64,000 bases of DNA, taken from the NCBI GenBank assembly GCA_913049915.1, contig CAJWZC010000004.1, forward strand, positions 17,012-81,011. The letters are read 5' to 3'. The position numbers were made by a program, and so were the translations under genes. Origin of the DNA: an uncultured Colwellia sp. (GTDB lineage: Bacteria; Pseudomonadota; Gammaproteobacteria; Enterobacterales; Alteromonadaceae). Positions 39,351 through 50,369 of the stretch are shown here, in pieces (the first letter of the stretch is position 1; each line of letters starts with the position of its first letter). The notes under the pieces are model-generated. The model had not been told where the DNA came from and did not search any database. It saw nothing but the letters and a program-made list of their open reading frames with translations.

Positions 39351-39461
39351 ATGCCTAAAATAAAGTATTAAAGACATATATGCATGTGTTGAGGTTGTAA
39401 TACGCGCTATTAAATAAAAAGTTCAGTATGATATATTCATTAGTTTTATTGGAACATGTAA

Positions 39462-39962
39462 ATGAAATTATCGAGAACAGGCTGGAACAACGTCATTATT
39501 TTTTCAGTGATGACGATAATTTTAGTCATCAATGGCACTAACGATAAACTCTTCCCTAATGAAGACAATGAAAATAGTTCCCAGCGGTTAATTTTGCCAC
39601 AACATGCGGTTATTTTAACGTTAGCAATCGATCTGCCAGACAAACAACAGGTGTTATTCGAACGCGCGGGCCGTAGTTGGCAGTTAACTACGAAAGGGTT
39701 AATACTGGCAAAAACGGAACAGCAAATTGAACAGATGATGTTTGCCTGGCAACATAGTAGTGGTTTAGTGCAGGCAGCGGAAATTGTTATCGATAGTGAC
39801 CAAAGAATAGTAGTACAAATTGCCTTGGCAGGTGAGTCGCAAGGGCGCACTTTTATATTATACTCACTCAGTGACCAATTATTAGTTTATCAGCAACGAG
39901 ATGATATTTGGTTAGCACTGCCTGCAACATTAGCGCAACAGTTATTACCTATTAGCTTTTAA
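39462..39962 (+). CDS. Predicted membrane-anchored protein upstream of mutM
   Basis: 166 residues with one N-terminal membrane segment (NVIIFSVMTIILVING) and a predicted exported domain of about 130 residues with a beta-rich pattern (RAGRSWQLTTKG, RTFILYSLSDQLLVYQQ). No catalytic motif or named domain is recognised. It lies between rpmG and mutM, 86 bases before mutM. Reading-frame length, codon use and the absence of a better overlapping frame support a real gene. Function unknown. Confidence 0.7.
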   Translation: MKLSRTGWNNVIIFSVMTIILVINGTNDKLFPNEDNENSSQRLILPQHAVILTLAIDLPDKQQVLFERAGRSWQLTTKGLILAKTEQQIEQMMFAWQHSSGLVQAAEIVIDSDQRIVVQIALAGESQGRTFILYSLSDQLLVYQQRDDIWLALPATLAQQLLPISF

Positions 39963-40048
39963 TACCAAACGGAACAATAAATTAATTCGATTGGTATAAT
40001 TGTCTGATTCGATAGACAGCGATTACCATTGCCCCATAAGAAGAAATT

Positions 40049-40864
40049 ATGCCAGAATTACCCGAAGTAGAAGTTTGTAAGCGTGGGATAGAGCCACATG
40101 TCTTAAATCAAATTGTTAGCGAAGTCTTAGTTCGTAATTCTAATATGCGCTGGCCAATTACTCCGACGATTTCAGAAATTTGTAGTGAAAAGATTATTTC
40201 TGTTAACCGCCGAGCTAAATACCTATTGCTTGAGACTTCTAGAGGTATATTAATGTTACACCTAGGCATGTCAGGTACTATTAGAGTAATTGATAAAGAT
40301 ACACCAGTGACCAAACATGATCATTTTGATTTAGTTTTAGAAAATGGATTAGCTCTAAGACTCAATGACCCACGTCGTTTCGGATCTGTATTATGGGTTA
40401 CAGAAGATATCAATGAGCACCCGTTAATTATAAAACTTGGCCCAGAGCCACTATCTTCTGATTTTACAGATGATTGTTTGTATGAAAAGTCCCGTAAAAA
40501 GACAGTCCCGATAAAAACTTTTTTGATGAATAATCATATAGTCGTTGGTGTGGGCAATATTTATGCGAATGAAAGCTTATTTAAAGCGGGAATAGATCCA
40601 AGAAAGCAAGCAGGAAAAATTTCTAAAAAGCGTTATATAGAATTAACCACACATATTAAAGAAACATTAGCTCATGCGATTGAGCAAGGCGGTACTACTT
40701 TAAAAGACTTCACTCAATCAGATGGGAAGCCAGGATACTTTGCACAAGAGTTATTAGTTTATGGTAGAGGAGGACAGCTTTGTTTTATTTGTAAAGAAAA
40801 ATTACAAGAAATTAAACAAGCAGGTAGAGCAACAGTATTTTGTCCTCAATGCCAAAAGAAATAA
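40049..40864 (+). CDS. mutM: Formamidopyrimidine-DNA glycosylase (Fpg/MutM)
   Basis: 271 residues. It removes oxidised purines such as 8-oxoguanine and nicks the site. The N-terminal PELPEVEVCKRGIEPH carries the catalytic Pro2/Glu3. Also present: RRAKYLLLE with the conserved lysine, [40 protein letters not shown] and KQAG. The C-terminal zinc finger is C-x2-C...C-x2-C (CFICKEK / CPQCQKK). A degenerate paralogue lies just downstream. Confidence 0.97.
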   Translation: MPELPEVEVCKRGIEPHVLNQIVSEVLVRNSNMRWPITPTISEICSEKIISVNRRAKYLLLETSRGILMLHLGMSGTIRVIDKDTPVTKHDHFDLVLENGLALRLNDPRRFGSVLWVTEDINEHPLIIKLGPEPLSSDFTDDCLYEKSRKKTVPIKTFLMNNHIVVGVGNIYANESLFKAGIDPRKQAGKISKKRYIELTTHIKETLAHAIEQGGTTLKDFTQSDGKPGYFAQELLVYGRGGQLCFICKEKLQEIKQAGRATVFCPQCQKK

Positions 40865-41079
40865 CTTCTCCAAGTATGTAACAAAGATTAATTTACCGTT
40901 TCCGTGAGGAAGTTTTTGTACCTAAATTAGTAGTTGTTACTATGAAAATTTAGATTAAATAACGTACCTGTAAATCGTATCTGAATTTAATAGTTTTTTA
41001 TTTTATAAGTTCTTTTAAATTAGTGAATTAACTACCCGTCATACTCATTAGGTACAAAATTCAGCGTCATATATAAACC

Positions 41080-42329
<1,250 letters not shown>

Positions 42330-42562
42330 TTATTATATTTTTTGTTAATCGTTAACTGTTATTGTAATGGGATAACTAAGTTAGTGACAAGTATTTATAC
42401 TTTAAATATTACTGTTAAGTCATGGATAATCAACAAAAATGAATAAGTAATCATAAAGAAAAGTAAAAAACCTTAAAGTATTTACTCAAAACACTTTATA
42501 TCTACTGAATTTTGATAGTATTATTGAGCTAGTTTAAATCAAATAAAATAAGAAGTAGTTAC

Positions 42563-43219
42563 ATGAAAACCCGTGATAAAATAATCCAAGCCAGTATTGA
42601 ATTATTTAATGAGCAAGGAGAGCGTAATGTTACCACCAACCATATCGCTGCTCACTTAGCCATTAGCCCTGGTAATCTCTATTATCATTTCCGTAATAAA
42701 GAAGACATTATTTTATCTATTTACGAAGAGTATGCACGTAGTTTGTTATTAGAGACCTTACCAAAGGTCTCTGCAGACTTAAAGCCACTAGATTCACTTG
42801 TTTTATATATGGATTCTGTTTTTCAAACGACAATGAAATTTCGTTTTTTTTATAGCAACCTACCTGTATTATTAGATAAAAATCCGGTATTACGGGAAAA
42901 ATATGTCGAAGTTCAGCAATCCATTTCAGAGCGAGTTAGTCAACTGTTGATTTCATTAAGGTCATCTGACTTTATTGACTTTAATGATGATGAATTGGCT
43001 GATATTGTTAGTATTTTACGTCTCATTAATACCTTTTGGGTCAGCTTTCATCAAACGCAAACTATCGTTAATGAAGTCAATGACTCAGTTTTTTACCAAG
43101 GTGTACTTAAAATATTAGTCATATTACGCCCCTATACTAAAATACAAGCTATGAGTGAACTTAATCAAGCCCGCGATGTGTATCAGCAAAAGTATCAAAA
43201 AAAGAGTGAAACAGCTTAG
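42563..43219 (+). CDS. TetR family transcriptional regulator
   Basis: 218 residues. The N-terminal TetR helix-turn-helix is IIQASIELFNEQGERNVTTN and HIAAHLAISPGNLYYHFRNK, followed by EDIILSIYEEY. The C-terminal ligand domain is helical and not diagnostic. No adjacent divergent target: coaD ends 236 bases upstream on the other strand, and the downstream gene is convergent with only 6 bases between. Target unknown. The 236-base upstream spacer shows no clear palindrome. Confidence 0.88.
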   Translation: MKTRDKIIQASIELFNEQGERNVTTNHIAAHLAISPGNLYYHFRNKEDIILSIYEEYARSLLLETLPKVSADLKPLDSLVLYMDSVFQTTMKFRFFYSNLPVLLDKNPVLREKYVEVQQSISERVSQLLISLRSSDFIDFNDDELADIVSILRLINTFWVSFHQTQTIVNEVNDSVFYQGVLKILVILRPYTKIQAMSELNQARDVYQQKYQKKSETA

Positions 43220-43225
43220 GTAAAG

Positions 43226-44212
43226 TTAAGCGATTAATTCGAATTGGAAGTTATTGGGTTTTTCATAACCTTGACTTATCTTGAAATAAAAATTTTCAAT
43301 ACGATTTGCTCGCTGTAATACATCATTAGATTGCTGGCTATTGGTATCGTGATTAGAGGCTGACTGTTCATTTGATGTGCTAGAAGTAATTGCTTTTTGT
43401 GCGGATAATGTTTGATTGATTAATGTATCAAAATCATTACTACCATCATGGTCTTTATTATCATTAAAAGTGGAACGAATATTTATATTTAAGTTGTTAG
43501 CGGGGATTGATTGAGCTGGTTCATCATTTGTTAGTGCTAATAGCTCAGATTGTGCAGTAAGAATTTTTTGTATCGCACTTGCTGCAACTCGAGAATCTTG
43601 TGCCGATGGGTTTGCTGGTGCTAATGCCGCAGCATGTACTCTTTGCATCTTAACTATCGTTGCTTTAGGACCACCAGACACGCTGCTTAAGTCAACAGCT
43701 ACTTCTCCCCCCACAGCATATTTTTTTCCATCAGGTCCTGTTGTAAAGGTATATGAAGGGGATCCTGTTACAGCACCTCCTGCTGTAGCGTGGGCTAATT
43801 CGTGTGCTCTTACTTCTTTATCTCTTTGTTGTAATTGACTGATAACTCTTTCATCGGCGATTACTTGCTTACTTTCTTCGTCAGCGTTATCATTTTCCGA
43901 AGTACTACTGTCAGTCTTTTCTTGTTGCTCTTGTTTACTTTGTCTATTTTGTTGATCGCCCTGCTCCGTAATAGAGCTTGCATCATTTTCCGCTTGTTTT
44001 CTTAAGTTAGCAAAATCTACTTGTTCGTTAACTTGAGCAGGTGTACGAGCACGCTCTTTGTCTGAAGCGACACCTTTCTCAGCTGCTGATGGATTGGCTG
44101 CGGTAACTTGAGTGATAATTTCTCGTTGATGATTTTCACGACGTAAGCCTTCCGTAGGTGGATTGATCACTGTAGCTAAGGATAAACTTGCTGTATGCGG
44201 GGTGATATTCAT
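43226..44212 (-). CDS. SprA-related putative metalloprotease
   Basis: 328 residues, no signal peptide. Residues 1-130 are polar and low in complexity. A conserved core follows: VRAHELAHATAGGAVTGSPS, an H-E-x-x-H zinc-binding motif, then YTFTTGPDGKKYAVGGEVAV, and PKATIVKMQRVHAAALAPAN with PSAQDSRVAASA. This is the core of the SprA-like (CJM1_0395-type) putative metalloproteases found in several flagellated proteobacteria. Protease activity is predicted from the motif only. The upstream gene on the same strand encodes a small flagellar-rod-like protein 37 bases away, suggesting a common role. Confidence 0.82.
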   Translation of the reverse strand: MNITPHTASLSLATVINPPTEGLRRENHQREIITQVTAANPSAAEKGVASDKERARTPAQVNEQVDFANLRKQAENDASSITEQGDQQNRQSKQEQQEKTDSSTSENDNADEESKQVIADERVISQLQQRDKEVRAHELAHATAGGAVTGSPSYTFTTGPDGKKYAVGGEVAVDLSSVSGGPKATIVKMQRVHAAALAPANPSAQDSRVAASAIQKILTAQSELLALTNDEPAQSIPANNLNINIRSTFNDNKDHDGSNDFDTLINQTLSAQKAITSSTSNEQSASNHDTNSQQSNDVLQRANRIENFYFKISQGYEKPNNFQFELIA

Positions 44213-44249
44213 AAATAAAATTATTTACCAATAATTAAAACACTAATTG

Positions 44250-44552
44250 TTAAGCGGTCACATCTAGTAGGGTACCAAGAGCATCATCAGCACTTTTAAT
44301 CACTTCTGTTGATGCTTTTGCTTGATATTCAGCTACCTTCAAGGTCACAATTGCTTGGTTTAAATCAGGTACTTCTAAATTACTGCTTGGCTTACTTACC
44401 TCTGTGTTTATTTCACCATCACTGGCTGAATTTTTTTGTGTCTCATTACTCAAATTAGTACTGGCGACAATGTCAGCGGCAGCTTGATCAGCAGTATCTC
44501 TCGCATTTTGTAGGCCCTGTAAGCCTGAATTTAGTGCTGATGATATTTCCAC
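44250..44552 (-). CDS. Small protein resembling flagellar rod/hook family ends
   Basis: 100 residues. The start MEISSALNSGLQGLQNARDT with ADQAAADI resembles the N-terminal helix of flagellar rod/hook proteins (SGLxxxxxxLDxxAxNIAN). The end LNQAIVTLKVAEYQAKASTE with VIKSADDALGTLLD resembles their C-terminal helix (V.L..A...F.AN..VIKTxDxMLGTLLD). The two helices are joined by a short polar linker, so no outer domain is present. It could co-assemble with or mimic axial proteins. Upstream of the SprA-like gene on the same strand. AGGAATAC precedes the start. Functional assignment is inference. Confidence 0.65.
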   Translation of the reverse strand: MEISSALNSGLQGLQNARDTADQAAADIVASTNLSNETQKNSASDGEINTEVSKPSSNLEVPDLNQAIVTLKVAEYQAKASTEVIKSADDALGTLLDVTA

Positions 44553-44647
44553 AGGTATTCCTTTGCGGTGAATAAAGACTAGTGGTTAATTATTAGTCAA
44601 AAGTACAAAAAAGTAAAGCTGTTATTACCTCTATCCGGTCTTTGATA

Positions 44648-45469
44648 TTAGCTAAAACGTGATTCTAGCCAAGTTAATAACACTTGATAAAAGTCATCAA
44701 GATGAGAAATAAATGGCGCATGAGAAGCATTACTGAATAAGTGTAAGTCACTGCTAGGGACTAAATAAGTAATTTGTTCAATCACTGTTTTAGGCACTAA
44801 GCTATCGTTATGTCCGTACAAACGTAAAAACGGTTTTTTGATCGTTGATAAATTTAGACGTAGATCACACTGACTTAATAATGCTAGTGAATCTGATAAC
44901 GTTTTTTGGCTAGGTAGCGGTTGTGCCATAACTAACTCGGTGATCAGTTTTAAATCTTGTCTTATATGAGGGCTACCCATCGCTTGAATCTTTAAGAAAC
45001 CACTAATTGTTTTGGCGGTATCCTTGGCCAATTGGCTATGAAAGCTCTCTAGAACATTTTCTTTTATACCGGGCCAATTATCTAAGGTTTGTTCGATAAA
45101 ATATGGACTACTGGCAACCGTAATTAATGCTAATACCTTTTCAGGGTACTTGAGCGACATTTCTGTTGCTATTAGACCACCTAATGACCAGCCAAGATAA
45201 ATAGCAGGTTGATCAATTACTTGCTCGATATGATGGCAAATATTGGCTAAAGAGTAAGGGGATATATCAACAGCACTATTGATACCAAAACCTGGTAGAT
45301 CAATAGTTATTATTTGATAGTTATTCTCTTTATTCTCATTGAATAATGCTAATAGTGGTTGCCAAACACCTGAATTTAAGCCCCAACCATGAAGCATAAC
45401 AATAGGAAGTACTGTTTTATTAAGAATGTTATTAGGAGAAAATGTGGAAAATGTTAAGCTTTTTGCCAT
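44648..45469 (-). CDS. bioH: Pimeloyl-[acyl-carrier protein] methyl ester esterase
   Basis: 273 residues of the alpha/beta-hydrolase fold. It has LHGWGLNSGVW near the start, the nucleophile elbow GWSLGG, and LYGHNDSLVP with NASHAPFISH carrying the Asp and His of the triad. BioH removes the methyl ester from pimeloyl-ACP in biotin synthesis. The divergent comF neighbour is the classic bioH context, which supports this over a generic hydrolase. Confidence 0.88.
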   Translation of the reverse strand: MAKSLTFSTFSPNNILNKTVLPIVMLHGWGLNSGVWQPLLALFNENKENNYQIITIDLPGFGINSAVDISPYSLANICHHIEQVIDQPAIYLGWSLGGLIATEMSLKYPEKVLALITVASSPYFIEQTLDNWPGIKENVLESFHSQLAKDTAKTISGFLKIQAMGSPHIRQDLKLITELVMAQPLPSQKTLSDSLALLSQCDLRLNLSTIKKPFLRLYGHNDSLVPKTVIEQITYLVPSSDLHLFSNASHAPFISHLDDFYQVLLTWLESRFS

Positions 45470-45539
45470 GCTTATAACTACACTATAAATATTATGGTAT
45501 TAGTTTATATCATATTGAACGATAGCAAAAGGTAAGCAA

Positions 45540-46325
45540 ATGGCATGGAAGCTAGCGTTAAGAAAGTTTAAGAGGTATTGCACAAGTATTAGTTGTTGTG
45601 ACTTATGCGGTGAAAACGTAGGTAATAGCGTCTTACTTGATTATTCTCTACCACAGGCATTACTTTGCCAATATTGCATAAACGACTTACCTTATTTTAA
45701 TCAGAACCTAATCGCGGGTAATTTATTAAGTTGGCCAGCGATTCATCGGATCTTACCTCATATTCACTTTGACCAACTGTTTGCTTTATCGCCTTATATT
45801 TACCCATTTAATAAATGGTTAGGTCAAATAAAATATTTAGGTCGTTTCGAGTTAGCTAATTTATTTAGTGCCTTGCTCTGTGCTCAATGGCAAAAAATGG
45901 TAATGCACAAAGCAGTAATAGCGATGGAAATACGACCTATTGATTTAGTGATATCCGTGCCTTTACACGTGAAGAAGTGGCAGATTCGAGGTTATAACCA
46001 AGCGCACCTCATAGCAAAGTCTTTTGCCGAACAATTGGCACTAACCTATGATGCTAATGTAGTGATGAGAGTAAAAAACAATGATAGTCAGATGGGAAAA
46101 ACAGGTAATCAACGGCGAAAAAATTTAGCGGATGCCTTTTCTTTGCAAAGAAAGTTAGCAAGCCATATCAAGCATGTACTGATTATTGATGATGTTGTCA
46201 CTACGGGCACTACAGCCAGTGAAATAAGCAAACTATTAAAACAAGCAGGTGTTGAAACTGTTACCTTAGTAGCGGTTTGCTTAACTTTACCTAAGGCAAA
46301 GAAGAGTAGCGTCGTAGTGGGTTAA
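45540..46325 (+). CDS. comF: ComF family protein (phosphoribosyltransferase fold)
   Basis: 261 residues. N-terminal zinc-finger-like cysteines (CCDLCGE ... CQYCIND), then a type I phosphoribosyltransferase domain with VISVPLHVKKWQIRGYNQAH, GKTGNQRRKNLADAF and the PRPP loop VLIIDDVVTTGTTASE. ComF/GntX proteins are linked to DNA uptake and use of external DNA. Divergent from bioH; in E. coli nfuA follows, but here a convergent peptidase gene lies between. Confidence 0.92.
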   Translation: MAWKLALRKFKRYCTSISCCDLCGENVGNSVLLDYSLPQALLCQYCINDLPYFNQNLIAGNLLSWPAIHRILPHIHFDQLFALSPYIYPFNKWLGQIKYLGRFELANLFSALLCAQWQKMVMHKAVIAMEIRPIDLVISVPLHVKKWQIRGYNQAHLIAKSFAEQLALTYDANVVMRVKNNDSQMGKTGNQRRKNLADAFSLQRKLASHIKHVLIIDDVVTTGTTASEISKLLKQAGVETVTLVAVCLTLPKAKKSSVVVG

Positions 46326-46337
46326 TCCTTAATAGAT

Positions 46338-48926
46338 TTATTTATATGGCGCAGAAAATACCTTACTGAAAAATAAACTATTCGCCAGTAACTTTGCACT
46401 ACCATGCCAGTAACCTCTAAATGCGAGTACTTCTGTTGTTGCTATTACTCGGCCTTTACCTACATTATGAGCAATAATTGCGGCATTATGTGCTAATCGA
46501 TTAACTAAATTTTTGTCAGTATAGCCACTAAGTAAAGGTGCTGGCGTATATTGCGCTAATGTAACAAACGGTTGCTTAGGATGTTCCATGATTAAATTAC
46601 TATTACGAAACACGGGTAATAATGCTTGTTGATAGCCATAAGCGAGTGGATGACTAATATCAAGCTCTACTTGAAAAATTGCGCCAGCAATACGTTTTCG
46701 GCTAGCGAGACCTACTTTATCCTGATAGCTGAGATCCTCATTATCAAACAACTCATTTATCTGTTCTTTACTAACAAATCGAGCTTGTAATATTTCTTGC
46801 TTTGCTAACCACTGAGCCGCACGTTTTTGGCCGATAATGACACCACCTTGTTCAACCCATTTTTTCAATTGCTTTGCCGTTCGCTCATTAATATGCTGAT
46901 AATTACCATCTACAAGGATGATATGGGTATAACTTGATAAATCAACTTTTATTAACTGAGCATGATCAATAATAGAGAGTGGAATATTTAAGATTTTATC
47001 AAGGTAAAATCGTACTTCACCTGATTCATACTGAGAAATACCGGAGCCACCTACTAAGAGTGTCTTAGCCTGACTAATTGGCTTTAATGAACTGCTACCA
47101 ATATCTACGCCTTTTATTGTTAAACCGGTACTTATACTATCTAACGTAATACCTGTGCTATTACTGGCAGCAATTATAGTTGCTTGCCAATCTGGATTTT
47201 GTTGAATACCCGCAGGGATTACTATACTGCCTACTTTAAAGTGTTTGCTTTTACCATTAATTACACTGGTAAAAGTCTTAGTTGCCACACGTGCTTTGAT
47301 CTTATTCGCTAGCAGGTTATTAAGTAATTTCGGTGCTAAAAAATGATGCCATTCAAAAATATAGCCGTAAGTAGAATTACTTTTATTATTTTGCGAGAAC
47401 TCTACTGGTTTGCTCCATGCTAGATTGGCAAGTTTAAGGCCGCGAGTACGTTTGATTTCGATAGATTCAATATTCATTGCCAACGGCATTGTCCAACCAG
47501 AAACATCATAAAAAGTATTATCTTCAAAATCAGTTTGTTGATTAAACAAAGCTTGAATTAGTCGAAATTGAGGTTGTGCAAGAGGCACATAATAGCTGTT
47601 ATTCTTTAGATATTTTTTATCATTAAATTCAAAGTCAGCATTCAGTGGATAAACATTTATTTTATGTTGTGTAAGTTTTGACAACAAAGCATTGAGGCGG
47701 AAGTTATCGTTACTTTCATGTAACAAATAACCAGAGAAACCTTGTTTTTTTGCTAATTTATCGCTTTGCTGATAAAAATCACTACGATATTGCTTTAATT
47801 GCTCTTTATTTTTCCAAGCACCATTTATAGTAGAAAGCGATGTAGTGACATGATTTTGTATACTAAATTCTAAAGTCAGTAGGCCATTGATTGTTTCTTG
47901 CTGCATGCCTCTGGCACTAGCTTGTTCAAACAAAATGCCAATGCTGCCATTAATATCTGGGTAGGTAGAGCCTTTACCGTAGTAAAAGTCATCGAAATTC
48001 TCTTCACTATAATAAAGACGTTTTTGCTTATCTAATGCCGCCGCATGAAAGTTAGCCAAGGTAGTGGTTAATTCTATATTTCTTTTAGGCGTTAGGGGGT
48101 GAGTACGACTTTGAATACCGGGTTGAAAAAAGTAACTGCTGTTATGACCCATTTCATGAAAATCACCAACAACATGGGGTTGGTATTGATGAAAGTACTC
48201 TAATCTATGTTGGCTTTCTTGTTGAGAAAGTAATAACCAATCGCGGTTTAAATCAAACCAAAAATGATTGGTACGACCAGTAACCCAGTCTTGGTGATGT
48301 TCTATGTGATTAGCATCGCTATTGTCAGTAGAATTACGGTAAGTGCTAACCCAATTTACAAATCTGTCCATGCCGTCAGGGTTAATGCTAGGCTCTAATA
48401 CGATCACTGTATTGGCAAGGAGTTCAGCCATTTTTTCATCAGTATTAGCGGCTAAATAATAGGCAACTATCATGGCCGCATTAGCGCCACTTATTTCATC
48501 GCCATGTACGCTATAACCTAACCAAATAACTAAGGGAGCTTTGTCAGCCTTTTGTTTGTTAAGCTGGTCTTTCTTCTTACTTGCCTTTTGAGAAAGAATG
48601 TCTCGGTCATTAAGGATACTCGACAAATTTGCTAAGTTTTTAGCACTAGAAATAGTCACTAGGAGCTGCTCTCGCTGTTGAGCTGTTTTCCCCATTGAGG
48701 TAATACTGACACGTTTAGAATCTTTGGCTAGCTGATAAAAATAGCTTTTTAGTTGATCATGTCTGACATGACGTTGGCCTATTTCAAAACCTAAGCTCTT
48801 ACTAGGTAAAGGTATTTCGCTATTAAATTGACTACCTTTAGGTAAGTAATCTTGTACCGGCATAGCAATAAGTTTGGTGGAGTAGAGCAGAGTAATTGAT
48901 AAAATTATAATTCGTATAAGTAACAT
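46338..48926 (-). CDS. Secreted M14-family zinc carboxypeptidase
   Basis: 862 residues with a signal peptide (IIILSITLLYSTKLIA). The M14 domain has the zinc motif H141-G-D-E144, the NPDG substrate-binding segment and DFHEMGHNSSYFF around residue 258 with the third metal ligand. The C-terminal 450 residues are long for M14 peptidases and include a likely DJ-1/glutamine-amidotransferase-like region (TLLVGGSGISQYESGEVRFY, LKKWVEQGGVIIGQKRA). The protein should act in the periplasm or outside on peptides. It lies between comF and nfuA on the opposite strand. Confidence 0.88.
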   Translation of the reverse strand: MLLIRIIILSITLLYSTKLIAMPVQDYLPKGSQFNSEIPLPSKSLGFEIGQRHVRHDQLKSYFYQLAKDSKRVSITSMGKTAQQREQLLVTISSAKNLANLSSILNDRDILSQKASKKKDQLNKQKADKAPLVIWLGYSVHGDEISGANAAMIVAYYLAANTDEKMAELLANTVIVLEPSINPDGMDRFVNWVSTYRNSTDNSDANHIEHHQDWVTGRTNHFWFDLNRDWLLLSQQESQHRLEYFHQYQPHVVGDFHEMGHNSSYFFQPGIQSRTHPLTPKRNIELTTTLANFHAAALDKQKRLYYSEENFDDFYYGKGSTYPDINGSIGILFEQASARGMQQETINGLLTLEFSIQNHVTTSLSTINGAWKNKEQLKQYRSDFYQQSDKLAKKQGFSGYLLHESNDNFRLNALLSKLTQHKINVYPLNADFEFNDKKYLKNNSYYVPLAQPQFRLIQALFNQQTDFEDNTFYDVSGWTMPLAMNIESIEIKRTRGLKLANLAWSKPVEFSQNNKSNSTYGYIFEWHHFLAPKLLNNLLANKIKARVATKTFTSVINGKSKHFKVGSIVIPAGIQQNPDWQATIIAASNSTGITLDSISTGLTIKGVDIGSSSLKPISQAKTLLVGGSGISQYESGEVRFYLDKILNIPLSIIDHAQLIKVDLSSYTHIILVDGNYQHINERTAKQLKKWVEQGGVIIGQKRAAQWLAKQEILQARFVSKEQINELFDNEDLSYQDKVGLASRKRIAGAIFQVELDISHPLAYGYQQALLPVFRNSNLIMEHPKQPFVTLAQYTPAPLLSGYTDKNLVNRLAHNAAIIAHNVGKGRVIATTEVLAFRGYWHGSAKLLANSLFFSKVFSAPYK

Positions 48927-49131
48927 CTAGATGGCCTCGTTTATCGACTCGTCTAAGGTATCAAACAAAAGCGTAAAAATCATTAGCACATAAGCAAATA
49001 GCAGCGTAAAATAGTTATACTTGAGTAAAATAGTCAGGTATTTTCAACTGAATACTCTAAAGTGACTTTAAATAAATGTTAAAGTGATTTTAGAGTGATA
49101 AAAGTATCCAAGAGCAGAGAGAGCTAAAACA

Positions 49132-49710
49132 ATGATCACTATTTCAGAAAATGCACAAAAGCATTTTATCAAATTACTTTCGCAACAAGCTGAAGGTACC
49201 CATATCCGTGTTTTTGTTGTAAACCCTGGCACCGCGAAAGCTGAATGTGGCGTTTCATACTGCCCACCTGACGCGGTTGAAGCAGATGATATAACTCTAC
49301 CTTTTGAAGGCTTTTCAGCGATGATTGATGCTGATAGTAAAGGCTTTTTAGAAGAAGCTGAAATTGATTTTACTACCGATCAAATGGGCTCACAGCTTAC
49401 GTTGAAAGCCCCTAACGCTAAATTACGTAAAGTAGCTGATGACGCACCATTATTTGAACGTGTGCATTACTTCTTACAAGCTGAAGTCAACCCTCAGTTA
49501 GCAGGGCATGGCGGTGAATGTACTTTAGTTGAAATAACTGAAGATGGTTATGCTGTATTACAATTTGGCGGTGGCTGTAACGGTTGTGCACAAATTGATG
49601 TAACGGTAAAGGATGGCATTGAAAAGCAATTGATTGACTTAATGGCTGGCGAAATTAAAGGCGTTAAAGATGCTACAGAGCATGAGCGCGGTGATCATTC
49701 GTATTACTAA
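49132..49710 (+). CDS. nfuA: Fe-S cluster carrier protein NfuA
   Basis: 192 residues: an N-terminal degenerate A-type domain ([20 protein letters not shown] ...) and a C-terminal Nfu domain with [13 protein letters not shown] and the cluster-binding [13 protein letters not shown] (CxxC). It carries 4Fe-4S clusters to target enzymes, especially under oxidative or iron stress. A strong GAGAGAG purine stretch precedes the ATG. The bioH-comF-nfuA order is kept apart from the inserted peptidase gene. Confidence 0.96.
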   Translation: MITISENAQKHFIKLLSQQAEGTHIRVFVVNPGTAKAECGVSYCPPDAVEADDITLPFEGFSAMIDADSKGFLEEAEIDFTTDQMGSQLTLKAPNAKLRKVADDAPLFERVHYFLQAEVNPQLAGHGGECTLVEITEDGYAVLQFGGGCNGCAQIDVTVKDGIEKQLIDLMAGEIKGVKDATEHERGDHSYY

Positions 49711-49749
49711 AATCTAGTGTATACAACCAGTTAATATGATTAACTTCAC

Positions 49750-50010
49750 ATGATTAAATTATTAGAGAAAATAGGCCAAAATCCACAATACAGTTTAACA
49801 CTGTTCTTACGTGGACTTGGCCTTTTTGTTATTGGCTTGATCTTTGTTACTTTGGGATATTTTTATCATCATCTTTGGCAAATTATTGGTATTATAACAC
49901 TAGTACTGGCTTGCTTATTATCAGCATGGGGCTATTTAGGTATCTTTGCCAATCGTTGGTTAAATATTCTTTATCGCACTCGACCTGCTAAAAAAAGACC
50001 TACTAAATGA
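49750..50010 (+). CDS. Small membrane protein upstream of the VanZ-like gene
   Basis: 86 residues with two predicted membrane segments (FLRGLGLFVIGLIFVTLGYF and IIGIITLVLACLLSAWGYLG) and a basic tail (RTRPAKKRPTK). No family is recognised. Its stop overlaps the start of the next gene (ATGA), so the two are translationally coupled. Located 40 bases after nfuA. Confidence 0.72.
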   Translation: MIKLLEKIGQNPQYSLTLFLRGLGLFVIGLIFVTLGYFYHHLWQIIGIITLVLACLLSAWGYLGIFANRWLNILYRTRPAKKRPTK

Positions 50011-50369
50011 AACTTATCATCACTTTAATAAAAAAATATTGGTTTATCATTACTGTTTTTTTACTTACCGCTATCGCAACCTTATCTTTATGGCCTGCGG
50101 AACACTTACCTCAAGTTCCAGGTAGTGATAAAACTCATCATTTCATTTCTTATGGCATATTAATGTTGCCATTAGCATTACAAAAACCAAAACATTGGTT
50201 ATGGATAGCATTAGGTTTTGCTAGTTTTAGTGGCGCAATTGAGATAATTCAACCCTACGTTAATCGATATGGCGAGTGGCTTGATATGGCTGCCAATGTT
50301 GCAGGTTTATCTTGTGGTCTTTTATTCGCTACAGTTATTGAATATTTAATGAGAAGTAACACTAAGTAG
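50007..50369 (+). CDS. VanZ-like family membrane protein
   Basis: 120 residues with three or four membrane segments. The VanZ-like pattern is present: PGSDKTHHFISYGILMLPLA, and GAIEIIQPYVNRYGEWLDMA with ANVAGLSCG near the end. The founding member gives low-level teicoplanin resistance, but most relatives have no known role. It starts within the stop of the preceding small membrane gene, forming a two-gene unit after nfuA. Confidence 0.82.
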   Translation: MKLIITLIKKYWFIITVFLLTAIATLSLWPAEHLPQVPGSDKTHHFISYGILMLPLALQKPKHWLWIALGFASFSGAIEIIQPYVNRYGEWLDMAANVAGLSCGLLFATVIEYLMRSNTK

